From Ectocarpus siliculosus (taxonomy: Eukaryota; Sar; Phaeophyceae; Ectocarpales; Ectocarpaceae), in assembly GCA_000310025.1 (NCBI GenBank), contig FN648441.1, forward strand, positions 163,968 to 227,967: a stretch of 64,000 nt of DNA, read 5' to 3'. This document shows positions 45,201-56,631 of this stretch, piece after piece (the first letter of the stretch is position 1; every line of letters starts with the position of its first letter). Under the pieces are notes generated by a model. That model was not told the DNA's origin. It saw nothing but the letters and a program-made list of their open reading frames with translations, and searched no databases. Made by a program: the position numbers and the translations under genes.

Positions 45201-46255
45201 AGGTATTCGGCGAGTCGCATGAAGGGTGAGCTGCATCCTGCTAAGGGTGTTCGGCATCTTGTGCTTACTTGCTTGCATACGGATGACAGCTGCGTATGAC
45301 TTAATTTATTTTCTGGTGCTTTCACTTCCAGAGACAGTTGTAAGCACTGTGTAACTGTCTCGAGGATGCTTGACCATTAGCACAACATGGTGCGATCATC
45401 CCCCTTGCGCGGAGTGAGGGTTCTCCACTCCGCACAACATGATCTACTCGACCACCATTATGGTTACCGCCAAAAAAAACAGAGGTAAAAAAAAACGAAC
45501 GGTAACCTGGTTGCCGAGTTCACGAAGTGAATTGGCTTGTTTTTACAACGTCGTTGCCAAGCGACGAAAACCCAACCCCGATGGCAAACACCCGGGGGGG
45601 GGGATGCGGGTTGTTCGTGTAGCGTCAGCGAGTAGTACAGTATGTATGCTTTTTCTTTCTACCAAGCACCATCAGCACTATGTACACAATTGGTGCAACT
45701 GTAGGGCCGGCATGCACCGGCCCTACAGTATTAAGAGTTGGAAATCCTCACGAGTTGTACTCGCACCCACACAATGAGCAACATATATATGTTTGCACGG
45801 ACAGAGAAAAAGCGTGCCGCCACGTGATGGAAAATGTCCTACAGAGACATCCCAGCAGGCTCTCTCTTGGGGATGTAGGCTTGTGGATGTTGACGATTGT
45901 CCCGTATCGGTTCTCGAAGAGGTGTTGTAGATTGTCGTCGAAATTATGTCCTAATTTGTTGTTGAGTTGGTGCGTGCTCTCTCCGCAGTGTGTCGCGCGA
46001 GCAGAACAAACCCTATGCAGCAATGGCCACTGATGTACATAAGCAGAGCACCCGATTGTGCAATCTTATAGTCACAGGTCAAAGGCAAAACTCAAGTGCT
46101 GCGTATGAGCCTGTACGTGTCCTGTACAGCTGCAGCGCGGCGTACCAACTCACTTCTTGTGCCGCTGGACTCCTAGTACGAGAGGCTTGGCTCTGAGTAC
46201 GCAGGAAGTCCGAAGGAGAAGAAGATGGGTTGGTGGAAATGTAGTTACTTGATCA
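45201..46255. other. no supported gene
   Basis: Short GGTTACCGCC/ACGGTAACC strings at 45465-45515 recall the TTACCG-rich elements. Otherwise unassigned. Confidence 0.35.
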
Positions 46256-46380
46256 GTGGAGACCAGAACGAATGTAGAGAAACAGAGGGGTAGTGAACCT
46301 CGGAGAAGTAGAGAGGTTGAGAAACCCCAAATAGGCAGAGGGTTGGAGAACCCCCAAAGAAGCAGAGGGAGAGGATGGGG
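46256..46380. repeat. purine-rich imperfect tandem repeat
   Basis: AGAAGTAGAGAGGTTGAGAA, then CCCCAAA, and AGGCAGAGGGTTGGAGAACC, then CCCAAAG, repeat with a period of about 30 bases over three to four units. The strand is nearly all purine. Confidence 0.6.
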
Positions 46381-47366
46381 CGAGTACGCGCTCATCCTCG
46401 AGATCATGGAATCACACCCATCCGACAACGTCGACCAATCACACGTGTTCAGAATACGGTACTGGTAAGCTACGATACGTTTCTGGGAAGATGACTTCAA
46501 CACCATGCTCTCGAACTTTTGCCACGTATGCACATCAAGTATTGTACTTGCACGCACAAGTGATTACTTGCACTGACGTACGACAAACCGCAGAGTACAG
46601 CTTCAACAATAAATTGAACTACTTCCGACTGCTGAGCGCATACGAATATTCATTCATTCAAGCACGCAAGTCTGAGTTACTTGCGGCGGTACATATCCTT
46701 TATTTCATACACGCAACTTGTGACAACTACCCGATGCATATATACTTCCGAGCACGCAAGTCTGAGCTACTTGCACTATGACAAATTTCTGGAAATCTAG
46801 GCTATCCAGATTATTTCTGGGTATGAAACACAGAGCATCAACCATGTCTCCATATTCCGAGTATGACAGACTATACGGAATTTTACCTACTACATGACAT
46901 AACGACATTGACAATATTTGAACTAGTCAAACTGACTACCTAATGCTGAAGCTACGGTAGTGCCAAATGTTCCAACACTCTCCAGGAAGATGAGACGCGT
47001 GAACTACTACTGTGTACCATGTAGTACAGCATTTACTCAGTACTTGTAAACACGACTCATGGATGTGTGGTCTGAACAGCAGGATGTTTTCCAACGGCAA
47101 GCAAATCTTCCGTGGCACCACAGCAGACGGGCCTCCTGTTTACCCACACATGTCAAGCTACCGCGTCCTAACGTTCTAAAAATGTCCCGCCGCACACATT
47201 TTGCCCGCATTTAACTGTTCCGACGTTCTCCCTGCAAAACAAATAGCACGTGGTGCCAAACAATATGTACTGCCAAACAAATACTGCCTAACACAACTAT
47301 AAACAACAACAAAATAGTAAAACAAAACCCACACATGAGTAATTGCGTATCATACCCTAAACGACA
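46381..47366. other. intergenic DNA with TACTTGC direct repeats
   Basis: GCACGCAAGTCTGAGYTACT, then TGC, occurs at about 46660-46683 and 46752-46775, with shorter TACTTGCA copies at 46540-46575. No gene is supported. Confidence 0.45.
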
Positions 47367-47915
47367 TACAGTACGGGCCCGCAGTTGAGAAAAATTCTGT
47401 GAAGAAAAATAGGCTCAAACGAGAAAAAAAGGGCTAAGAAACACACCTCAATCTCGGCCACAACATAAGAGACGTCCCAATAAGAAACATGATGGTGCGA
47501 TACCCCCAAGACATCAGAAACAAGGGGTAGCGGAAGGAGCGTGCCCAATAAGAAACGTCCTACTGCTGCTCCTTCCGTGTTCCCACCCCCCTACCTAGCT
47601 GAACACCCCTTACTTAGCTGAACAGTGCATTTTGGGGGGGGAGAGAGGTGGTTATTATTTCGCCACACCAATGGCCACACCGAGCTTTCTTTCTGGTGAA
47701 GCGGCATGATGACAATTTGTTGTATTGTATTCTTTAGCCAAACAAGAAAATATACGAAGTGAGAAGTAAGCAGGATTGGGAGGATGCCACGTTCCAAAGG
47801 AATAAGAAATGCCTTTTTTAAGAAATCGGACTACTTCGGCTGGTCCTTGGACTCAAAATATGGATTTGAGGCTCGACCCGAATTTGACGTTTCTTATCTA
47901 CGGGCCCGTACTGTA
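47367..47915. mobile_element. 549-bp TIR element (ACGGGCCCG/TAAGAAA family)
   Basis: TACAGTACGGGCCCG at 47367-47381 is complementary to CGGGCCCGTACTGTA at 47901-47915. TAAGAAA motifs recur inside both ends. There is no ORF of note. A relative of the right half lies at 31198-31310. Another lies at about 48400-48533 (AATAAGAAA, GAGCCTCGCTCAAAATA, GAGCGGGCCGGCACTGTA). Confidence 0.75.
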
Positions 47916-48132
47916 GGCAAATGAAAACAATTGCTGTCCCAAGTACAACAACAACATCTCCAGTCATCAAATGGATGAGAAACACATCAAGGTGAACCCT
48001 ACACTGCATCCTACATGCAGCTGCCCGTCTGTGCTCGACGGTAGCGACGGAATAAGACACGAAGCCTGACGCTGGGTGGTGACGCATTGGCGGACTGGGA
48101 GGGTCTCCCACGCTTTCGGCAGATTGTGTTGA

Positions 48133-48335
48133 TTGGTCCATGGGCTGCCCATGAAACGGTTTAAGTGGGGTGCCCACCACATGGAACAAGCGGGTCGGCC
48201 ATGGAGTGACCATGGGTGCAGTTCCATGGGATGCCCATCGTTTAGCCCAGATTTCGCCTCGGTGTTGACCACGATGGGCATGCCCATTAGAATGTCCAAG
48301 ATCGGCATGCCCATGAGAATGTCCACGATGGGCCG
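48133..48335. repeat. CCATGG/GCCCAT-rich repeat block
   Basis: Short units such as GGTGCCCACC, CCATGGG, GATGCCCATCG and ATGGGCATGCCCAT, mostly self-complementary. Similar strings continue at lower density to about 48645 and near 49025-49095. Confidence 0.6.
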
Positions 48336-48399
48336 CCCACAGAAAGCTTACGATCGCACGCTCACCTTGAGCAACCCGTGTGCAGCCCCCCGCTCGTAA

Positions 48400-48533
48400 G
48401 GAATATGTTCGTAAGAAACTTCAGCAAGAATCACCTAAGAAATTGAGCATAGCGGCCGGCTCTACATAAAATAAGAAAATATCCTTTGAGCCTCGCTCAA
48501 AATAGGTGTTTCTGAGCGGGCCGGCACTGTATG
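48400..48533 (+). mobile_element. short copy of the ACGGGCCCG/TAAGAAA family
   Basis: It carries three TAAGAAA motifs, then GAGCCTCGCTCAAAATA and GAGCGGGCCGGCACTGTA, in the same order as the right end of 47367-47915. The left boundary is uncertain; a GCGGCCGGCTC string at 48452 could pair with the right end. Confidence 0.5.
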
Positions 48534-49303
48534 GAATGATGTCCATCGGATGCCCACCATGGGCAAAACAACGTGGTGTGCCCGCCGCGGGGCCACCCCG
48601 AAACGCCCGTCAACAGCAGACGATGTGTGGAATGTGCCCACCATGGGGACCCCCTGACCCTGGCCCTAGCCTCTCGGGACGTCCAACGATTGCCAGCTCG
48701 TGCTTCACGGTGTCCCTCCCCGCAAGGCACACCTTAACCACATTTTGGTTCTCAAAACAGAGCATACTGACTATCGATTGCTGGGGAACAGTGCAAACAC
48801 GGCCGTCGATTGCTGGATGCATGCACGTCTACATAAATTTCTGCGCGCACTGCGTTTGTTTTCACCGGACAAAAGGGCCGAGATTTGGTATTGATTGCAG
48901 TCAGGCGTTCTTGCCTACACCGTTGACGGGGTACGCTATTCGTTTTTCTCACGATAAATTGGTGGGGATTTAGCCTGCCCGCCATTTTCACTCCATGAAA
49001 CATTCGTTGAGCAAGATCCACGTAGGCATGCGCATGGATACCCATGATGGGCATTGGACTGGCTGAGTGCTCACGACAGGCATCCCATGGGAAGCCTCTC
49101 ATCACAGATGAAGGAACCACTTACTGCGTACGCATAAGGCTTCAACTCCTTCAGCATGATTTTGGAATCATAGTGTAGTGGCAACCTGGTGTGTTCTTGT
49201 CCCAAGACCAGCGTCTCTGACTCTCACGCCTTCCCCGCCCCGTGCCTACAAATAGGTCGTCGTGACCGTCTCAACGCAAAGCCAGGAAAACAGCAGCAAA
49301 GCC
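48534..49303. other. upstream region of gene C
   Basis: No gene is seen. TACAAATAGG about 55 bases before the gene C start codon is a possible weak TATA element. This flank shows no similarity to the flanks shared by genes A and B. Confidence 0.35.
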
Positions 49304-52300
49304 ATGCGGGGAAACGATGTCACTACGGCCCTCTTGGTTGTGGCGGGATGCGTCGCCGAGGCCTGGGCCTCAAGCGAGGTTGTTGATCCGACGGCCCACA
49401 TGATGCGGGGCTTGCTCACCACCGGCGCCACCACCAGCAGCAGCGTCTGCGCGGCGGAAGCAGCGACCTGCATCGCAGACGACGCGTGCACCGAGTGCCA
49501 CAACGCGTACCTGGCTGCTTTTGATGTGTGCGCGGGCTCGTCAACGAGCTCCAGCAGCCCCACGTGCGAAGAGTTCGTCGCGGTCGTGTGCTGCGCGATC
49601 GAACAAGCCTGCAGCGACAACGCCGAACACATGGAAATTTTGGGTGCGTGCGTGCGTGCGTTCACGATTGCTTCTCTCAGAGCAATCAAACGCTGTTTGA
49701 GGACAACGTCGACTTGCGTGGTTGGGGAGATACATGTAACTTGATCCCGAGGCAGTTGCGCTATGCAGCGATTTGTCCTGTCACCTCTCGAAACTATGTC
49801 ATCTCGCCTGCCTGCTCTTTGTCTATAATACTACGTATCGTGTTGTTGGTGTTGCCTTTCTGGCCCCTATTGTATCCCTGGGCGTTTTCAGAACATGTTT
49901 GTGCGTGGCACCGCGTTTTGGGGGTTGTGAAGCTATGACCACGGAAGGCATCCGCGTCAGTTGGACCGGTATCATGGTGAAGTCGGAAGGGGTTTCAATG
50001 TAAAGGCACCAACAATCCATGGCTGACGAAACGTGTTCTACATGATTCCGCGCTCTCCGGCACGCGGCTAGGAGGCAGGACCCACGACGCAAACTTCGCG
50101 TGAATCGTAATATCCTTACTCTGCTGTGGTGCCAACAACGTGATTCGTGCCCCGCGCCTCGTCTTTCTGTGCATGTTTGCTTGTCGATAGACTGCGCATA
50201 TGGGTACATATTTGGCTATGATACGGGGTGCGACCTGGCCGATTGCTCGGAGGACGGCAGCAGGGCCATTTCCGGGTCCGACACCCCCACCGAATCCACA
50301 TCCACCATCGATACTACCACCCCCGGCTTCATGGGCGGCTCCGACACCACCACCGACTCCACATCCACAACCGACACTAGTGCCCACAGAGTCAGTGGCG
50401 GCTCCGACAGCTCCTACGAACACACGTTCACAACCTACACTACCCCCGGGTTCTTTTCCGACTCCGGCACCACCACCTCTACGACGTCGACGTGGTGCCC
50501 CAACGAGTATTTGGCTTGTGTAGGGGATTCGGCGTGCGCAGAATGCTATCAGTCGTTCTGGGACTCCTGGCTGACATGCGATGCTTCGGTGATCAGTGTC
50601 GCCTCCTCTAACGGCTGCGACGTACTCGAGGATATCGCGTGCTGTGCGGTCGACGGCTGCCAGGGCAACGAACTGATGGTGGCGTATTTCGGTGCGTTCC
50701 TTGTTTTATCGCTGTGTCCTGGCATTCTGGGGGGAGGATCAGCCACCTAGGGCAGGGGATTAGATGGGGTCGAAGCTTCAGCGTCTGGACGTGGCCGTGG
50801 CATTGCTTGGCGTCCGGGGGGCGGCCTGTTTTGGCTGTCGAAAAATGAATACTCGGCGTGACTCCCGGCAGCACTGTTGGGACTGCACGTGTTTCGACAT
50901 ACTATACATAATCCAAAATTCTACTGAACACCGTGAATCTGTGTTCATGACGAGTCCCGTCTCCCTCGCCACCGTGTTGTCGCCCGTTCTAATTTCCGCG
51001 GGATCAGACTGCGCGTTCGCAGCAGACTCGGAATGTGCTGTGGAAGTTGGGGCTTGTGCGGAGGACGGCAACAGGGCCATTTCCGGGTCCGACACCTCCA
51101 CCGAATCCACATCCACAACCGACACTAGTGCCCCCGGAGTCAGTGGCGGCTCCGACAGCTCCTACACCGAACACACGTTCACAACCTACACTACCCCCGG
51201 GTTCTTTTCCGACTCCGGCACTACCACCTCTACGACGTCGACGTGGTGCCCCAACGAGTATTTGGCCTGTGTAGAGGATTCGGCATGCGCAGATTGCTAT
51301 CAGTCGTTCTGGGACTCCTGGCTGACATGCGATACTTCGGTGATCAGTGTCGCCTCCTCTAACGGCTGCGACGTACTCGAGGATATCGCGTGCTGTGCGG
51401 TCGACGGCTGCCAGGGCAACGAACTGATGGTGGCGTATTTCGGTGCGTTCCTTGTTTTATCGCTGTGTCCTGGTATTCTGGGGGGAGGGGGGATCAGCCA
51501 CCCAGGGCAAGGGGTTAAATGGGGTCGAAGCTTCAGCGTCTGGACGTGGCCGTGGCATTGCTTGGCGTCCGGGGGGCGGCCTGTTTTGGCTGTCGAAAAA
51601 TGAATACTCGGCGTGACTCCCGGCAGCACTGTTGGGACTGCACGTGTTTCGACATACTATACATAATCCAAAATTCTACTGAACACCGTGAATCTGTGTT
51701 CATGACGAGTCCCGTCTCCCTCGCCACCGTGTTGCCGCGCGCTTTATTTTCCACGGGATCAGACTGCGCGTTCGCAGCAGACTCGGAATGTGCTGTGGAA
51801 GTTGGGGCTTGTGCGGAGGACGGCAGCAGGGCCATTTCCGGGTCCGACACCTCCACCGACTCCATATCCACAACCGACACCACCACCACGGGCAACAGTT
51901 CCGTCGTCTTCCCGACGACAACGACAACCAGCGCATTCTCCTCCGACTCCGTCTCCATGACAAATGACACCGCGATATGCGTCGCTGAGAACGACGCCTG
52001 CACGGCGGATCCGACCTGCCTCGCGTGCGCGGGAGCGATTCTGTCCTCGCAGGAAGTTTGTCAGGGCTCGGACTTCGACTCGGAGACCGCCACGTGCGAC
52101 GAGAAGCAGGAGGCCAACTGCTGCGCGCTTGAAGGAGGAACCGACTGCGAGAACAACGTCCTGCTAGGCGCTCTGTACGGTGGGTGGCGGTCTGTTGGAC
52201 CTTGCTCACGTGTGAGAGTGAGAGACAGACTTACTCCGTAAGCGTTTGGACGGTGGTGACTCTACGCTGGGTGAAACCTGCAGCACACGGGTTTCGTCGG

Positions 52301-52904
52301 TAGTGTATGCTCCTGTTGCCGGGCCGGCGTACACGCAGTTTGTCATGCTGTAGGCTAGGCACTCTGTAGCACCACGGCTGGCTGGCTGTCAAGCGCGTGC
52401 ACCGGTGGAACAGGCGACTGATCCTGGAGAAACACGTCGCGAAAACGATGCCTCTATTGCGTCCCTTCGTTTTTCTTGTCTCGTTCCCCGTTTTGATCAG
52501 ATTGCTCGATGGCAGCCGAGGGTTGCACGGGAGCCCTCACCGACTGCCTCGACGGGTCCCGAAGTGCCTCCACCGGAAGCGAAATTTCTGTCGGCGACGA
52601 CGACGGTAGCGGCGGCGGCGGCGGTGGTTCCACAGGTGGCGGCGACCCATCCCCTGCTCCGGTCGAAGGCAATAACAGCGAGATCGACGACGACGAGGGC
52701 ACAAGCGAGGTAGACCCTGTCCCCGTCGAAGGCGACGACGACCAGGAAGGGAACTCTGCTGGAGACGCGGACGCAGCGGACCCCGATGCGTCCTCCGCTT
52801 CCCCTTCCGCCACGGCGGTGGGAGGCTCCACGGCGGCGACCGGGGCGACTCTTTTGCTGGTCGCTGCTGCCGGTGCACCCGGCTTGTGGCGCCGCTTCCA
52901 GTAA
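49304..52904 (+). CDS. gene C: modular Cys-rich secreted/surface protein, 3 internal modules
   Basis: Five exons (49304-49643, 50191-50691, 51008-51442, 51763-52179, 52501-52904), all phase 1, give 698 aa. Exon 1 encodes a signal peptide (TTALLVVAGCVAEAWAS) and a nine-Cys domain. Exons 2 and 3 are near duplicates with long Ser/Thr-rich linkers (GSDTSTESTSTTDTS type) and a nine-Cys domain with a longer fifth loop (CPNEYLACVGDSACAEC, then CCAVDGCQGN). Exon 4 begins like exon 3 but ends in a different nine-Cys domain (CVAENDACTADPTCLAC, then CCALEGGTDCENN). Exon 5 has the three-Cys start, a poly-Gly/Asp/Glu stalk and a hydrophobic tail (AATGATLLLVAAAGAPGLWR). It shares architecture with genes A and B but is more diverged. 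Role unknown. Confidence 0.8.
50237..51762 (+). repeat. tandem exon-plus-intron duplication inside gene C
   Basis: Exon 2 with its following intron, and exon 3 with its following intron, are tandem copies offset by about 751-755 bases. Intron segments such as GGGGTCGAAGCTTCAGCGTC (50766 and 51521) and GTGTTCATGACGAGTCCCGT (50941 and 51696) are identical. Exon 4 shares its first part with exon 3 and then changes domain, so the duplication boundary lies inside an exon. Confidence 0.85.
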
Positions 52905-55900
52905 CCATGCGAGAGAAAATCCTCTGACCGAGCCCGACAATTCGCCTGAACACGCGCAAGAATACGGTAGTAATATTGGCGTACAAATATGATAATAATA
53001 ACTAAATCGTTGTATCCTACCTGTCCTTAAGTGGTTAGAGCTCCAACACTCGGTGCAAGCTTTTGCAGTACCCCCGCCGTTCGCTGTAGCGGTCTCTCTG
53101 TCCAGATCATTGCGCCTGTGACCTTGGCCGGGGAGCATTTTGTGGTCGGGTGTGCTGGGGCGGGAGGCTGAATTTGCTTCTTCGTGGGCGTACTGTTAGG
53201 TGATTCGGTTCATGTAGTTTATAGCACTCCCTACAAGTGGTGGCAGCTTGACACACTCCTTCAGTAGTCGTGTTTATTTGTTGGCCGTATTCTGTGTGGC
53301 TGGGGTAGAGGGACTATATACCGAAGGCAATTGCATGCGAGGAGCCATCAGTATTTACTTAGCGGGGATTGGTGGAAGCACGTGCAGGCCGTGGTACTCT
53401 TGTGTTTTGATTTCTGTTTCGCCCTGAATCTTTGCCCACACCTTCGATAGAGATTATAGACCATGCATTCAATACCCTTGTGTTTCTTGCGAAAGGTGCG
53501 TCTTAGACGCATGCCACAAAGGGCGAACGACGGGCGGGACTCCGATGCGATGAAAAGTGAAGCTTCCGTGAGCTTCCAAAAAAGTCACCAGCGCTGCCGA
53601 TGACGGCCACTAGATTGTCGAGCAAGACAAGCAGGACTATGCATAGAATACGTAGGACTTTGGGCTAGTTAGACCTGAACTTGGATGGGGGTTCGGTTTA
53701 TTTTGTTCGAAAATGTGCGTATTTTTCATGGTGACTGTGACCTGGGTCCGCCTGTGGCAGCTTTTAAACGGGTCGTTTCAGCGGAGGTAGATGCTGTGGC
53801 CATCAATGTAAGACGATGATAGCGCTTTGCTTGCTGCGTGTTCTTCACCCACACATTTCATTTCATTTCATATAATATGGCTTAAGAAGCTCGTCAAGGT
53901 TTCAACGTCGCGTTTGTTGAACGACCTATACTGTCGACTGACACGACAACTGCTGGACACTGATGCCGGCGTCGATGCCGTTGATCTGTAAGCTCGCATG
54001 GTTAGGGCACAATAAGGTGTCCAAACTCGAAGAAGCCGCAAGAGCACGTCATCATTGCAAGATGTCCAGAATTAGGGACGCGAAAAGAACACGATTATGC
54101 CCCGGGGGGTCTTAATAGTTTGGCCCCCTCGCAGGCGAGGTCGATGAGGTGTCGTTCCCAACCAAAGGACACTAGCTTTTAGCAGCAGCAACACACACTA
54201 CAAAACAACTTTCGTTTTTTGCTATGCAGAGGCAGAGCCAGAAATAAATATCAAGTTGTGGTCAATACGTCGAACAACGAGCTTGCAAACATAGTCGGAG
54301 GAGGAACCGTACACAAGACGAAACAGCCATACGACGACGTTGTGTGGCGGCGTTTGGACGAGACATGTCCTGTGTCAACAAACTTCGGTCACAGGTCTAG
54401 CATATACACAGCATAATATGTCGTAGACGTACTTCTATCGTTTTGCCACCGACGTACATGTCTGGTTCTTTTCAAGTGGCCCTCCAACACTTGCACGGGA
54501 ATCCCATACACACATGGCTGTCCAGCGGCGAACAATCTGGAACCACGACACGTTCGTTCGTGGTGTTGCCAGCGTTGACTTTGCCGACGCCTTCGCGTAC
54601 GGCGTACGCCCGCATTGAGGAGGAATAAAAGCTGTTGATTGGTCCGGCGAGAAACAAAGAACAGACAGTCACACCATAACATAAATGCATACACTTCAAA
54701 AAAAATAATACCGTCAAATTCGAAAAGCCAAAATTGAGCGATCTGCTTTCTTGCGAAGCCCGCTCACCTGATGATGAACCGCTACAAGAACTAACCGCTC
54801 CACACACAGCAGCAGCATGGGCGACCACCATCCATGCAGAAGAACACCCGTCTACCAACTACTACACAGACGACCACGACCCTCTCCTCGTCATGACGGA
54901 TTAGTATGTAGGTCTATACTGTTTATACATTGTCTACATATAGCGAGAACATATCCCGAAGCGGACACCAAAAGAGGGGACCCGGCTCCAGCTAAGTCTG
55001 CTACGTCCTCGGCGCCATTGCGGACAAGTCAGAGTGCCATAAAATGTACTACAGCAGTAGTAGCGTACGCCTTGGGGCAGATGAATGGACGCGGGGGGGG
55101 TTGTGGAAAACCCACACAAGATTCGCGAAGAAGACATGCTGTATCCCTCCACTGCACCAAGCACACAAGCCAGCAAAAGGTATTTCCACCCCGAAGCACT
55201 GCAGTCGGGCGCGCGGGTACTGACCATCCCTCGCCATCCTCCCTCTACATCACATACGTCCTCTACTCATGCCCCCAAGGGTTTGAGACCTCCCAGACCA
55301 CCCAAATTCCATCGACCGTGAGTCAATGTCTGGGACAATCGTACCCACGCGTTCACTTTTTACAACCCAAACACGCCTGACCATCTCGATTTCGAATTTT
55401 TTCTTCCCATCAAAGCCCGCCCCCTGTAGCAGCTCGTACCTCATGGAGGGCGTTTTCAGATGGCCATCCCCACGAACAGAGCTGAGTTGATGACCCCGCC
55501 GCCAGCAACCCCTCCACATGCATGCTTAAGAACCGGCCAACCTTTTCAACCACAATATCAGACCACAGTCGATCGATCAATCAAACCACCAATGTCGCCG
55601 TCAAGTCTGTGTGTATACCCGATCAGCCAACACACTAGCTACAGCAGTCAGTCCACCCGCATCCCACCGGAGTTGCAGTATCACACCCAACCCTGCGGGG
55701 ATGCCCACCCACGATGTTCTTCGGGCGCGTTAACTCACCGGGTGTGAGTCGTATCGATCAGACTGCACACAACAACCACCCTCTTCTGCAGACCACCACA
55801 ACAAGAGCAGTCGGTTCGATGCATAGCGTTCGCCACGCCAAAGCACCGGGCTGCCGTCGCTGTTGCCTTGACACCCATACCCCATCAACCTCCCCGCGGC

Positions 55901-56631
55901 GAGCAACTCAGCACAAAACACTGCAAACCTAAACACACCTTCACCCGGGTCGTCTTGGTAACACAACGCCCCATGTCCGGGGGCGGTCAACTCTCATCCC
56001 CTGGTTCCGCGCCCGCTGCTGGCTTCACTCGTGCCCAACGGGTTTTTTTCTCCTCTAACAAGACAGGTCGGCAAGGAACGGCTTTTTCTTTCACATCGAC
56101 TGCACAAGGCGTTAATCCTCCCAAAAGACACCAAAACACAAACAGAACCTCAACTACCCAACGAATACATGTCCAATCGTGCATGTATGTACATCCATCG
56201 GTCCTCGCTATTACTAAACGAGATTTGTTATTATGTGCTACCACTTGTGACGTCCAAAAACTATTTGTACTCACGTTAAGACCCGCGTTTTCGAGTCCTC
56301 CACGCACCCCCCCACCCCCCACGCATCCAATATCTTACTGTCACAAGCTTCTTCTCGCGCCCACCGATGCCCGGCAATAGATGCGACACGATACAAATAG
56401 GGGGTGACGCAGAAATACATATATATATACGGTATATGCATCCCTCATCCTGGCCCCGCCCCCCCGTACTCCCTGCAAAGGTCGAATACACAGCAGCAAT
56501 CAGCATCTGCACAAAAAGTCCCACTCGGCTACAGCCGTTGTGCCACCACCATCACAATCACAACCAACCGCAACCGCCGACGCCGTCGCCTCCGCCGCTC
56601 CACCGCCACCGTTGCCGCACCGACGTCTCCT
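52905..56631. other. intergenic; no supported gene
   Basis: Frames at 54472-54858 (minus), 54817-55380 (plus) and 55868-56380 (plus) are the longest but lack domains and splice support. The stretch 52990-54200 is nearly free of long frames. The last few hundred bases may hold the 3' end of the minus-strand gene that stops at 56632. Confidence 0.35.
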
